Origin: Hyphomicrobiales bacterium
Lineage (GTDB): Bacteria; Pseudomonadota; Alphaproteobacteria; Rhizobiales; Rhizobiaceae
NCBI GenBank assembly: GCA_024244645.1
Contig: JAAEOH010000118.1
Coordinates: 1-64,000, forward strand
Direction of reading: 5' to 3'
DNA length: 64,000 nucleotides
In this document: positions 18,796-28,443 of the stretch, one piece after another
Layout: the number at the start of each line of letters is the position of its first letter
Position numbering within the stretch: position 1 is the stretch's first letter
Translations under genes and position numbers: made by a program
The notes under the pieces: model-generated
What the model saw: the letters and a program-made list of their open reading frames with translations, nothing else
Told to the model about the DNA's origin: nothing
The model's database searches: none

Positions 18796-20241
18796 ATGGC
18801 CGAAAAATCCAACAAGGCGTCCGCATCGAGATCCGGCGACGCCAAAAAGGCACACCGAAAGCCCGCCTATGTAGACAATAAGCGCGGCGTTGAAAACTGG
18901 AAGCAGGTCAATGGCTGGCTCAAATGGCGCGGTATCGAGGATATCGAGTGCATTACGCCGGACCTCGCCGGGGTGCCGCGCGGCAAGATGATGCCGACGT
19001 CGAAATTCACCTCCAACACATCGCTTTCGCTGCCGTCGGCGCTTTACAGGCAGACGATTTCGGGCGCCTATCCGGATGAGACCGGAAATTTCCGCTACGA
19101 CCCGCAGGATGGCGACCTCAAGCTGATGCCGGACCTTTCAACGCTGTCGGCGGTTCCCTGGGAGAGCGATCCGACGGCGCAGGTGATCTGCGATATTGTC
19201 GGACCGCAGGGCGAAAGCGTCGAATACGCGCCGCGCAATGTGCTGAAGCGGGTTATTTCGCTTTACGAGCAAAAGGGCTGGCGGCCAGCAGTGGCGCCGG
19301 AGATCGAGTTTTACCTCATCGCGCTCAATGACGACCCGGATTATCCGCTGCAGCCACCGGTGGGCCGCTCGGGCCGCACCATTGCCGGCGGTCAGTCCTA
19401 CTCGATCGCCGGCGTCAACGAATTCGACGAACTGATCGACGACATCTACGATTTTTCCGAAGGCCAGGGGCTGGAGATCGACACGCTGATCCACGAAGAA
19501 GGCCCCGCTCAGCTTGAGATCAACCTGCGGCACGACGACCCGCTGAAACTTGCCGATCAGGTCTTCATGTTCAAGCGAACGCTGCGCGAGGCAGCGCTCA
19601 AACACGGCATGTACGCGACCTTCATGGCCAAGCCCATGCAGGGCCAGGCGGGATCCGCCATGCATATTCACCAGTCGGTGAGCGATCTGAAGACCGGCCG
19701 CAACATCTTCTGCAATGCCGACGGCTCGCCCTCGGCGAGGTTCTTTTCCTTTATTGGCGGCATGCAGCACTTCGTGCCGAAGGCGCTGGTGATGATGGCG
19801 CCCTATGTCAATTCCTACCGGCGGCTGACGCCTGATATGGCCTGTCCGGTCAACAACGCCTGGGGCTATGACAACCGCACCGTGGCCTTCCGCATACCAA
19901 ATTCCGACGCCGCCGCGCGGCGGGTCGAGAACCGGCTGCCCTCGTCCGACGCCAATCCCTATCTCGCCATTGCCGCCTCGCTTGCCTGCGGCTGGCTCGG
20001 CATGGTGCGCGAGGTGGTGCCGGACGGCCCCACCGCGACGACTGCCAATGAAGGCACCACGGTGGAATTGCCGCGCGGCCTTCTGGAGGCGGTGTCACTG
20101 CTGGAGGACGAACCGGCCTTTATCGAGGTCTTCGGCAGCGACTTCATCGACATTTATGCCGGCGTCAAACGCGGCGAATTCGAAACCTTCATGGAAGTGA
20201 TCAGTCCGTGGGAGCGGCAGTACCTGCTGCTCAATGTGTGA
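18796..20241 (+). CDS. Glutamine synthetase family protein (gamma-glutamylputrescine synthetase-like)
   Basis: AVAPEIEFYLIALN; ATFMAKPMQGQAGSAMHIHQSV; NRLPSSDANPYLAIAASLACG. Confidence 0.9.
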   Translation: MAEKSNKASASRSGDAKKAHRKPAYVDNKRGVENWKQVNGWLKWRGIEDIECITPDLAGVPRGKMMPTSKFTSNTSLSLPSALYRQTISGAYPDETGNFRYDPQDGDLKLMPDLSTLSAVPWESDPTAQVICDIVGPQGESVEYAPRNVLKRVISLYEQKGWRPAVAPEIEFYLIALNDDPDYPLQPPVGRSGRTIAGGQSYSIAGVNEFDELIDDIYDFSEGQGLEIDTLIHEEGPAQLEINLRHDDPLKLADQVFMFKRTLREAALKHGMYATFMAKPMQGQAGSAMHIHQSVSDLKTGRNIFCNADGSPSARFFSFIGGMQHFVPKALVMMAPYVNSYRRLTPDMACPVNNAWGYDNRTVAFRIPNSDAAARRVENRLPSSDANPYLAIAASLACGWLGMVREVVPDGPTATTANEGTTVELPRGLLEAVSLLEDEPAFIEVFGSDFIDIYAGVKRGEFETFMEVISPWERQYLLLNV

Positions 20242-20261
20242 GGAGCCGGGTGCTCCTGCCG

Positions 20262-20720
20262 TCATGAGGATGAATTTGTACCGCCGGTCGCCGAAAAGCG
20301 GGGCACATCAGAAATTATTTGCTCTCTGGTGGTTTCGTCCCGGACCCCGGCCAACAGTGCTTTGGCAACCACATCATCTCCGCCGGCGATGCACATTTTG
20401 ATGCCGCAGTGTGCGGCAAATCCGCGATAGGACTCGTCGTCAATGCCGTCCAACAGGACAAGTATTTCATTGCGCACATTTTCGTAATATTTGCGCTGCA
20501 CACGGTGGTCTTCATTGGGATCCGAAAGGCGGTTTGCGTAAATGGTGCCGATTTGCGCCTTCTGCTGCACAAAGAGTGCGGCTGTTTTGTCTTCCTCGGA
20601 AATCTCTGCCCCGGGCGTCATCTGATGAATGACAGCGGCGTCCACGAGCTCGTCGATGGTCGGTTCCTGGCCGAGCGTTTCGCGCAGGTTTCTCAAACGC
20701 TGAGCCCAAGTGATAGCCAT
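20262..20720 (-). CDS. Hypothetical protein
   Basis: 152 aa MAITWAQRLRNLRETLGQEPTIDELVDAAVIHQMTPGAEISEEDKTAALFVQ... Confidence 0.6.
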   Translation of the reverse strand: MAITWAQRLRNLRETLGQEPTIDELVDAAVIHQMTPGAEISEEDKTAALFVQQKAQIGTIYANRLSDPNEDHRVQRKYYENVRNEILVLLDGIDDESYRGFAAHCGIKMCIAGGDDVVAKALLAGVRDETTREQIISDVPRFSATGGTNSSS

Positions 20721-20766
20721 TCAGCAACTCCTGTCTATTAGGAGTTGGGTTTTCATTATGTGGATG

Positions 20767-21213
20767 TCAATGAATCCAGCCGAATGATCGTGCCAGAAAG
20801 AGCAGCCATATCATGCTCAACGCAAAGTAATTGATCATGAAGACTTTGCCACGCAATGCGACATTGTCGGTCTGGGTTTGCACAGCAGTATGCAGAAACC
20901 TCCCGGCGACAAAAAACCACGCCAGGGTGATCTGCATCACACCGGCCACACCAACAGCAAGAAGCATGGCCACGAGCACACAGAACAGCATCAGCACCTG
21001 GAACTGATTGTCCAGATTTCGGGCCCAACGCCGGGAGATCTCCGGTTCAAGCCCCGCATGCGCCAGCTCATCAATGTGGAAATCACTCTGCCTTGCAGCC
21101 TGCTGACGGCGGATCGACACCATCAGGAACAGGAACTGTAAAAGCGCTAAATGGGCGACAACCGGCCACAGGATACCAAATGGATTATCGAAGAGGTTTG
21201 GTATGGAGTCCAA
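20767..21213 (-). CDS. MAPEG family membrane protein
   Basis: 148 aa, 4 TM; ISRRWARNLDNQFQVLMLFCVLVAMLLAVG...AWFFVAGRFLHTAVQTQTDNVALRGKVF. Confidence 0.7.
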   Translation of the reverse strand: MDSIPNLFDNPFGILWPVVAHLALLQFLFLMVSIRRQQAARQSDFHIDELAHAGLEPEISRRWARNLDNQFQVLMLFCVLVAMLLAVGVAGVMQITLAWFFVAGRFLHTAVQTQTDNVALRGKVFMINYFALSMIWLLFLARSFGWIH

Positions 21214-21367
21214 AGAACGCTGCTATTTTTTGCGCTTCAAATTTTCTTCGTTGATCTTCCTGCCGGCGGACCACCATGTCACCGCACCAAACGTAAACGG
21301 CAGCAGCAGCAATCAGACCAAAAAGAACGGCAGAGGCGGTTTTGATCTTCTGCTGAAATCGACTCAT
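21185..21367 (-). CDS. Small single-TM hypothetical protein
   Basis: 60 aa MSRFQQKIKTASAVLFGLIAAAAVYVWCGDMVVRRQEDQRRK...; overlaps the MAPEG gene start. Confidence 0.4.
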   Translation of the reverse strand: MSRFQQKIKTASAVLFGLIAAAAVYVWCGDMVVRRQEDQRRKFEAQKIAAFFGLHTKPLR

Positions 21368-21417
21368 GCTGACACCGTATGCTCCTGAGTTTATTGCGAA
21401 GCCGAAGTCGATTGCCG

Positions 21418-21906
21418 CTACCCTCGTTTTTTCACATTTCTGGTTACAACGCGACCGCCTTCAGTCTCGATCCAGACAGCGGAATAGTCCTTTCCCAATA
21501 CGCCGTGTACCACGTATTTTTCACCGGCATTCGGTGTGAAATCCACGGCACCCGATACCGAGTAAACCTCGTTGAACAACTCCCCGATCGGCGCAGCACA
21601 ATAGGTTTGGCCGGCCAGAAAAACTTTCATCGGCTGTATCTGCACTTGTCTTTCAACCGTGTAGAGCTTGAGGCTGAATCCGCTGTGCTTACCAGTTTGT
21701 TCGGTTTTGTAGGCGATATTGTCGATCGATTTGTCATCGATCTTGTACAAATAAAACAAGTCTGCTTTTTGCGGTTCGACGCCACCGGAACTGCCTGCAT
21801 TCACCACAGTAGGCCCGCTATAGTCCTTCGGCACCCGGTCGGATGTTGCGCAACCGGAAAGCAGGACAACAACAGGCAGAACACGTATCAGACGAAACAA
21901 TCTCAC
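21418..21906 (-). CDS. Putative lipoprotein
   Basis: (V)RLFRLIRVLPVVVLLSGCATSDRVPKDYSG: lipobox LLSGC; probable GTG start. Confidence 0.55.
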   Translation of the reverse strand: MRLFRLIRVLPVVVLLSGCATSDRVPKDYSGPTVVNAGSSGGVEPQKADLFYLYKIDDKSIDNIAYKTEQTGKHSGFSLKLYTVERQVQIQPMKVFLAGQTYCAAPIGELFNEVYSVSGAVDFTPNAGEKYVVHGVLGKDYSAVWIETEGGRVVTRNVKKRG

Positions 21907-22112
21907 AAACTGGACCCAGCCATTCAATGAGTTCGTAACGGACCCATAAGAACCGCTGATACAACTCAACACAAGAGGTTGCAGGTATCTTGAGATTGGA
22001 ATTTGACTGTAAAGGCAGGGGCAACAGTCATGGATTGACCGAGCCGGTATCAGTATCCGGCACCTTTCTACTGCACGTCCAACTTGCAGTCGCGCCAGCA
22101 TAAAAGAACTTG

Positions 22113-22853
22113 TCAGGACTGGGCAGCCCCTCGTGTTCGTGTGATGGGCGGGTATTTGTAATATACAAGACGGTCGATCTTCAATATTTTGGAGATCTTT
22201 GTCTGCGTAAGGGGCGTTGTTTCTTCAAAGGTGTATTTCAGGAGCTCCACATCTCTGCGGTACCAATCGGCGACTATATCTCTGGCTTCGTCGTCGTAGA
22301 CCGTCGAATAATGCGCACGCTTGAATCGATTAATGTGTGGCAGCTTTTTTCGAACACCGACTTTGCGACAGATTTTTTTGAAATCCTGCCGCATATTTTC
22401 AAAGCGCCCGACGAAGTCAACGATGATCTCGCCATTTTCATCTGTGATCCAGTCCGATTGGTTCGGCTTCATGAAGATATTCATCTCACGCTCGGGTGTA
22501 TCCAGAAATCCCCGTTTTACCCAATCGTTAAACTCGTGAGGTATTTTCCTGTAAAAGCGCAGCCAAGCATAACATGAGGTGACGTAATCCCATGGATTTC
22601 TGACAAAACAGGCCGAGTAATAGTCCTGGTAGCGATCAGGAAAACTTCTTTTCAACAACCCTGCGGGCAGGTGGTACTCAGTTTCCATATCCACGCGGTC
22701 CGTTTTGAATGGGTCATCTATTTGCTTGGCTTTTTCAGTCTTCCACGCGAAAGCTTTTTCCACGCTTGTGCCGCCCGTTTTGGGAATATGTATATATATA
22801 TATATTAGTTTCAGATCGTTGATGATCATGATGCCTGGACCGCCGGTTTTCAC
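22113..22853 (-). CDS. Sulfotransferase family 2 domain protein
   Basis: IYIYIHIPKTGGTSVEKAF and YYSACFVRNPWDYVTSCYAWLRF, typical Sulfotransfer_2 PAPS-binding motifs. Confidence 0.85.
   Translation of the reverse strand: MKTGGPGIMIINDLKLIYIYIHIPKTGGTSVEKAFAWKTEKAKQIDDPFKTDRVDMETEYHLPAGLLKRSFPDRYQDYYSACFVRNPWDYVTSCYAWLRFYRKIPHEFNDWVKRGFLDTPEREMNIFMKPNQSDWITDENGEIIVDFVGRFENMRQDFKKICRKVGVRKKLPHINRFKRAHYSTVYDDEARDIVADWYRRDVELLKYTFEETTPLTQTKISKILKIDRLVYYKYPPITRTRGAAQS
22791..22804. repeat. (TA)7 tract inside the 5' end of the sulfotransferase gene
   Basis: tatatatatatata encoding LIYIYIHIP just after the start codon. Confidence 0.9.
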
Positions 22854-23167
22854 AAAATTTGTATATTAAGAATTTGAATGTAAGGAGATATGGTTCCTTA
22901 CATGCGCCGGAATACCATTTCCATGCTCGAATATCGTTACATGCCTGAAGGCAATATGAGTGTCAAATTACTATTTCAGATCCGGACGTACACACCGCAT
23001 TTACAGGATGCTTCGGGTTCTGGCGTAGCAACAACCGGCGTACCGGATTTCAAACCGCTAGCCCTTGCGCACGGTAAAACGGGAAAGGTTCCCTGCCTGA
23101 CAGGAGCTACAAACCGGGCGAATGCATTGTCGTTGCCCCACCGTCACGTTAACCTGCCAACCGCACA

Positions 23168-23204
23168 CAAAAGCCGATCGGAAATAATAGGTCTGGCTTT
23201 TTTA
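23168..23204 (+). terminator. Terminator-like hairpin upstream of zwf
   Basis: AAAAGCC-N21-GGCTTTTTT within a divergent intergenic region. Confidence 0.5.
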
Positions 23205-23257
23205 AATCGATTAGATTATGAGGAACCCAGATTTCCTGCAGTGCGAGCGAACGGCCG

Positions 23258-24733
23258 ATGAGCAGTCAGACCATTCCTGTCGAACCCTTTGACTTTGTCG
23301 TTTTTGGCGGCACCGGCGACCTTGCCGAACGCAAGCTGTTGCCGGCGCTTTATCACCGGCAGATCGCCGGGCAGCTGTCGGAACCGACCCGCATAATAGG
23401 CGCTTCCAGATCGAACCTGACGGACGAAGCCTATCGTCAGTTTGCCGGCGATGCGCTGTCGCAGCATTTGAAAAGCGGCGAGTTCGACGAAGACGAGGTC
23501 AAACGGTTTCTCGACCGGCTGCACTATGTCCCGGTGGATGCCGGCAAGGATGGCGGATGGGACGACCTTGGCGGGCTTCTGGCCGATGGCAAGGACCGTG
23601 TGCGGTCATTTTATCTTGCGGTCGGCCCGTCCTTGTTCGGCGACATATGCAACCGTATCCACAGCCATGGCCTGATTACGGACAACACGCGCATTGTGGT
23701 TGAAAAACCCATCGGGCGGGATCTCGAAACCGCGCGCGCGCTCAACGACACGATCGGTCAGGCCTTCAGCGAAGAGCAGATCTTCCGCATCGACCATTAT
23801 CTCGGCAAGGAAACGGTGCAGAACCTGATGGCGCTGCGCTTTGCCAATGCGCTTTATGAGCCGCTGTGGAATTCGGCCCATATCGACCATGTGCAGATCA
23901 CCGTTGCAGAGTCCGTCGGCCTTGAAGGCCGGGTCGGCTATTACGACCGCGCGGGCGCTTTGCGCGACATGGTGCAAAACCATATTCTGCAGCTTTTGTG
24001 TCTTGTCGCCATGGAGGCGCCGCCGTCGGACGATGCAGAGGCGGTGCGCGACGAAAAGCTGAAGGTCCTGCGGGCACTGCGCCCGATCGATGCCAACAAT
24101 GCCACCAAAAAGACGGTGCGCGGCCAATACCGGGCCGGTGCATCCGCCGGCGGTGCGGTCGACGGATATCTGGAAGAGCTCGGTGATGAGAATTCAAACA
24201 CCGAAACCTTCGTCGCAATCAAGGCGGAGGTGGAGAACTGGCGTTGGGCGGGCGTTCCGTTTTACTTGCGCACCGGCAAGCGAATGGCGCAGCGCGTCTC
24301 TGAAATCGTTATCAATTTCAAGCCGATACCGCATTCCATCTTCAACAAAAGTGCAGGGCAGATCATCGCCAACCAGCTGGTTATCCGGCTGCAGCCTGAC
24401 GAGGCGGTGAAACAGTGGATCATGATCAAGGATCCGGGACCCGGCGGCATGCGACTGCGCCACGTCCCGCTCGACATGAGCTTTGCGGAGAGTTTCGGTG
24501 TGCGTAATCCCGACGCCTATGAACGGCTGCTGATGGACGTAATCCGCTGCAATCAGACGCTGTTCATGCGCCGCGACGAAGTGGAAGCCGCCTGGCAGTG
24601 GGTTGATCCCATCCTGTCGGCATGGGAGGAAACGGATCAGGCCTGCCAGGGATACACCGCCGGCACATCGGGTCCGACAAATGCCATTGCACTGATAGAA
24701 AGAGACAGCCGGACCTGGCACGAAAGCAGGTAG
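23258..24733 (+). CDS. zwf: Glucose-6-phosphate 1-dehydrogenase
   Basis: FVVFGGTGDLAERKLLPALY; RIDHYLGKETVQNLMALRFAN. Confidence 0.98.
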   Translation: MSSQTIPVEPFDFVVFGGTGDLAERKLLPALYHRQIAGQLSEPTRIIGASRSNLTDEAYRQFAGDALSQHLKSGEFDEDEVKRFLDRLHYVPVDAGKDGGWDDLGGLLADGKDRVRSFYLAVGPSLFGDICNRIHSHGLITDNTRIVVEKPIGRDLETARALNDTIGQAFSEEQIFRIDHYLGKETVQNLMALRFANALYEPLWNSAHIDHVQITVAESVGLEGRVGYYDRAGALRDMVQNHILQLLCLVAMEAPPSDDAEAVRDEKLKVLRALRPIDANNATKKTVRGQYRAGASAGGAVDGYLEELGDENSNTETFVAIKAEVENWRWAGVPFYLRTGKRMAQRVSEIVINFKPIPHSIFNKSAGQIIANQLVIRLQPDEAVKQWIMIKDPGPGGMRLRHVPLDMSFAESFGVRNPDAYERLLMDVIRCNQTLFMRRDEVEAAWQWVDPILSAWEETDQACQGYTAGTSGPTNAIALIERDSRTWHESR

Positions 24734-24746
24734 GTAGTACACGGAC

Positions 24747-25448
24747 ATGTCTGAACCACAGTTTAACCGTTATACGACCGGCCAGATCCTCGCCGGCTCC
24801 CTTTCGGGACGCATCGCCGCGACGCTCGCGGATGCCATCCATCGCGACGGCGAGGCTGTACTCGCGGTTTCAGGAGGATCGACCCCGCGGTTGCTCTTCC
24901 AGACCCTTTCCAAGGAGCAGATCGACTGGTCGAAGGTGACAGTCGTGCTTGTCGACGAACGGTTCGTTCCGCCCTCGCACGAGCGCGCCAACCACCGTCT
25001 GGTGGCAACCCAGCTTCTGCAGAACGAAGCGGCGTTTGCCAAGTTCATTCCGCTTTATTGCGACGGGCTCACACCGCAGGAAGCCGCGGTCGATGCAGCG
25101 CTCAAGATCGATGCTCTGGCAAAGCCGCCCGATGTAACGGTGCTCGGACTTGGAATTGACGGGCACACAGCCTCATGGTTTCCGCAAAGTCCGGAGCTTG
25201 AAGCGGTGACCGATCCCGACCAGAAGGCTACTGTGCTGTCGGCCAGCGCGCCGGGCCAGCCCGAAATGCGGCTTACACTGACACAGCCGATCATCCGAAA
25301 CTCTGAATTTGCCGTTCTGCATATCGAGGGCGGTGAAAAGAATACGGTCCTTGAAAATGCGCTCAAGACAGGCCCGGTGGAGGACCTGCCGGTGCGCGCT
25401 ATTTTAAGGCAGACAAAAAATCCGCTCCAGGTCTACTGGACGCCCTGA
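24747..25448 (+). CDS. pgl: 6-phosphogluconolactonase
   Basis: LAVSGGSTPRLLFQTLS; VVLVDERFVPPSHERANHRLV; GLGIDGHTASWFP. Confidence 0.96.
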   Translation: MSEPQFNRYTTGQILAGSLSGRIAATLADAIHRDGEAVLAVSGGSTPRLLFQTLSKEQIDWSKVTVVLVDERFVPPSHERANHRLVATQLLQNEAAFAKFIPLYCDGLTPQEAAVDAALKIDALAKPPDVTVLGLGIDGHTASWFPQSPELEAVTDPDQKATVLSASAPGQPEMRLTLTQPIIRNSEFAVLHIEGGEKNTVLENALKTGPVEDLPVRAILRQTKNPLQVYWTP

Positions 25449-25542
25449 CAGAACGGCGGCAAATCCATGGCTCGCACCATCGGAAAACCGCGAACTGAAC
25501 GCGAACTTGTAACCTTGAGAACACCCAAACGGCAGGAAGATC

Positions 25543-27363
25543 ATGTCCGCACAGCCATCCGTCATCGCCATCACAAAGCGCCTCGTGGAGCGCTCCAAAC
25601 CGACCCGCGAAGTCTATCTGGAGCGCACCCGCAAAGCGGCAGAGGACGGCCCGAACCGCTCCGTACTTTCCTGCGGCAATCTTGCACACGGCTTTGCCGC
25701 ATGCGGCGTGTCGGACAAGGAATCGCTCTCCGGCGACCGGGCTGCCAATCTCGGCATCATCACCTCCTACAACGACATGCTGTCGGCGCACCAGCCGTTT
25801 GAAACCTTCCCCGCACTGATCCGCACGGCCGCACAAGAAGCAGGTGGCGTCGCGCAGGTTGCCGGCGGTGTTCCGGCGATGTGCGACGGGGTGACCCAGG
25901 GCCAGCCCGGCATGGACCTGTCGCTGTTTTCGCGCGATGTCATCGCCATGTCTGCGGCGATCGGCCTGTCCCACAACATGTTCGATGCGGCCGCCTATCT
26001 CGGCGTCTGCGACAAGATCGTACCCGGGCTTGTCATCGCGGCGCTGACGTTTGGCCATCTGCCGGCCGTGTTCATTCCGGCGGGACCGATGACTTCAGGC
26101 TTGCCGAATGACGAAAAGACACGCATCCGCCAGCTCTTTGCGGAAGGCAAGGTCGGCCGCGAGGCACTGCTTGATGCGGAATCCAAATCCTATCACGGTC
26201 CGGGCACGTGCACCTTTTACGGCACCGCCAATTCAAACCAGATGCTGATGGAGATCATGGGCTTTCACCTGCCAGGCGCATCCTTCATCAACCCGGGCAC
26301 GCCGCTGCGTAATGCGCTCACAAAAGAAGCGACCAGGAGGGCGCTGGCCATCACGGCGCTTGGAAATGAATATACGCCGGCGGGCGTCATGTTCGACGAG
26401 CGCAGCGTCATCAACGGGCTTGTCGGCCTGCACGCCACGGGCGGCTCAACCAATCACACCATGCATCTCATTGCCATGGCGCGCTCCGCCGGCATCATGC
26501 TGACCTGGGAAGACATATCCGAGCTTTCAGATATCGTACCCCTGCTTGCACGCGTCTACCCGAACGGGCCCTCGGACGTCAATCATTTCCACGCAGCCGG
26601 CGGCATGGGTTATCTTATCTCGCAGCTCCTGAAGGGCGGGCTTTTGCATGACGATGTGCGCACCGTGTGGGGCGAAGGCCTGACCGATTACGCCATCGAG
26701 CCCAAGCTTAACAGCGATGGCACGGTGGCGCGTGAAGCGGCGCCCGCCAGAAGCGCCAATGCCAAGATCCTGTCGACGGTCGACAAACCGTTCCAGAACA
26801 ATGGCGGGCTGAAAATGCTGACCGGCAATCTCGGCAAGTCGGTGATCAAGATCTCGGCCGTCAAGCCGGAAAAGCATGTTGTCGAGGCACCGGTGAAGAT
26901 CTTCACCACCCAGCAGGCGCTCCAGCAGGCGTTCAAGGCAGGGGAACTCGACTGCGACTTTATCGCCGTTGTGCGTTTTCAGGGGCCAAGGGCCGTCGGT
27001 ATGCCGGAACTCCACAAGATGACGCCGCCACTGGGCGTGCTTCAGGATCGCGGCTTCAATGTCGCGCTCGTCACAGACGGGCGCATGTCAGGCGCATCCG
27101 GCAAGGTTCCCGCCGCCATCCATGTCACACCGGAAGCACTGGACGGTGGTCCGATCGCCAGGCTGCGCGACGGAGACATGGTCAGGCTGGACGCGGCATC
27201 GGGCACGCTGAGTGTTCTCGTCGATGACGCAGAGTTTGCGGCGCGCGTACCGGCCAAGGCTGACATCTCGGAGAGCAGCCACGGCATGGGCCGCGAACTC
27301 TTCGCCAATTTCCGTGCCCTTGCCGGCCGCGCCGACGAGGGCGCGAGCGTGCTTTACAACTGA
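25543..27363 (+). CDS. edd: Phosphogluconate dehydratase
   Basis: [70 protein letters not shown]. Confidence 0.98.
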   Translation: MSAQPSVIAITKRLVERSKPTREVYLERTRKAAEDGPNRSVLSCGNLAHGFAACGVSDKESLSGDRAANLGIITSYNDMLSAHQPFETFPALIRTAAQEAGGVAQVAGGVPAMCDGVTQGQPGMDLSLFSRDVIAMSAAIGLSHNMFDAAAYLGVCDKIVPGLVIAALTFGHLPAVFIPAGPMTSGLPNDEKTRIRQLFAEGKVGREALLDAESKSYHGPGTCTFYGTANSNQMLMEIMGFHLPGASFINPGTPLRNALTKEATRRALAITALGNEYTPAGVMFDERSVINGLVGLHATGGSTNHTMHLIAMARSAGIMLTWEDISELSDIVPLLARVYPNGPSDVNHFHAAGGMGYLISQLLKGGLLHDDVRTVWGEGLTDYAIEPKLNSDGTVAREAAPARSANAKILSTVDKPFQNNGGLKMLTGNLGKSVIKISAVKPEKHVVEAPVKIFTTQQALQQAFKAGELDCDFIAVVRFQGPRAVGMPELHKMTPPLGVLQDRGFNVALVTDGRMSGASGKVPAAIHVTPEALDGGPIARLRDGDMVRLDAASGTLSVLVDDAEFAARVPAKADISESSHGMGRELFANFRALAGRADEGASVLYN

Positions 27364-27371
27364 ACTGAAAA

Positions 27372-28289
27372 TCAGAACGTCGGCGGCGTCCTGCCGGCAT
27401 GGCGGTAGGCTGAAACAACCGTGTTTGCCATCAGCATCGCAATCGTCATCGGTCCGACACCGCCTGGCACCGGCGTGATGGCGCCTGCGTTTTCTGCACA
27501 TTCTGCATAGGCAACGTCACCGACAAGGCGCGATTTGCCTTCACCGCGCTCTGGCGCCGGGATCCGGTTGATGCCGACATCGACAATTGTCGCACCAGGC
27601 TTGACCCAGTCGCCCCTGATCATCTCAGGACGACCGACGGCGGCAACCAGAATATCGCCACCGCGGCACACGGCGGGTAGATCCGGGGTACGGCTGTGGG
27701 CGATTGTTACGGTCGCATTAGCGGCCAGCAGGAGACTTGCCATCGGCTTGCCGACAATGTTGGAACGACCGACGACGACGGCAGTAAGGCCTGACAGGTC
27801 CTTGCCGCGTACGCTTTCGATCAGCAGCATGGAGCCTGCCGGCGTACAGGGTACAAATGCGGTGTCGGTTTCTCCGGTCGTCAGTTTGCCGGCGTTGATC
27901 ACATGGAAACCGTCAACGTCCTTTTCGGGATTGATCGCCTGAATGACACGCCCGTCGTCAATGTGATCCGGCAGCGGCAGTTGAACCAGAATGCCATGGA
28001 TTTCCGGGTCGTTGTTGAGTTCGTCGACGAGTGCCAGCAGATCGGCTTCGCTGGTTGTGTCCGGCAAGGTATGCTGGACGGAATGGAAACCGCATTCCCT
28101 GGCTTTTTTGCCCTTGGAGGCAACATAAACCTGACTGGCGGGATCCTCGCCGACGATGACCACGGCAATCCCGGGTATCACACCGCTTGCGTCCTTCAAG
28201 CCGGCAGCAGCCGTTTTAACGGTTTCAATAACGGTTTCGGCAACCGCTTTGCCGTCGATTACCGCTGCCTTGTCGATTACTGCTGCCAT
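27372..28289 (-). CDS. folD: Bifunctional methylenetetrahydrofolate dehydrogenase/cyclohydrolase
   Basis: [55 protein letters not shown]. Confidence 0.97.
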   Translation of the reverse strand: MAAVIDKAAVIDGKAVAETVIETVKTAAAGLKDASGVIPGIAVVIVGEDPASQVYVASKGKKARECGFHSVQHTLPDTTSEADLLALVDELNNDPEIHGILVQLPLPDHIDDGRVIQAINPEKDVDGFHVINAGKLTTGETDTAFVPCTPAGSMLLIESVRGKDLSGLTAVVVGRSNIVGKPMASLLLAANATVTIAHSRTPDLPAVCRGGDILVAAVGRPEMIRGDWVKPGATIVDVGINRIPAPERGEGKSRLVGDVAYAECAENAGAITPVPGGVGPMTIAMLMANTVVSAYRHAGRTPPTF

Positions 28290-28443
28290 GTCCGCTGCTC
28301 CACAGATTCGAAGATTCGACGACCCAGCCAATGTCAAGTGCCGGGTCGTCAACACATATCGTTGCATAAAGCAGATTTGGCGCGGATGAAATGGTCAGAG
28401 AGCGTCGTTTTTTGTCAAATCGCAGGAAGTTTGCGCGGAATCG

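Noticed and set aside
22890-23261. ORF 22890..23261 (+) upstream of zwf
   Set aside because: No RBS, no family, unusual composition and it contains a terminator-like hairpin; treated as non-coding.
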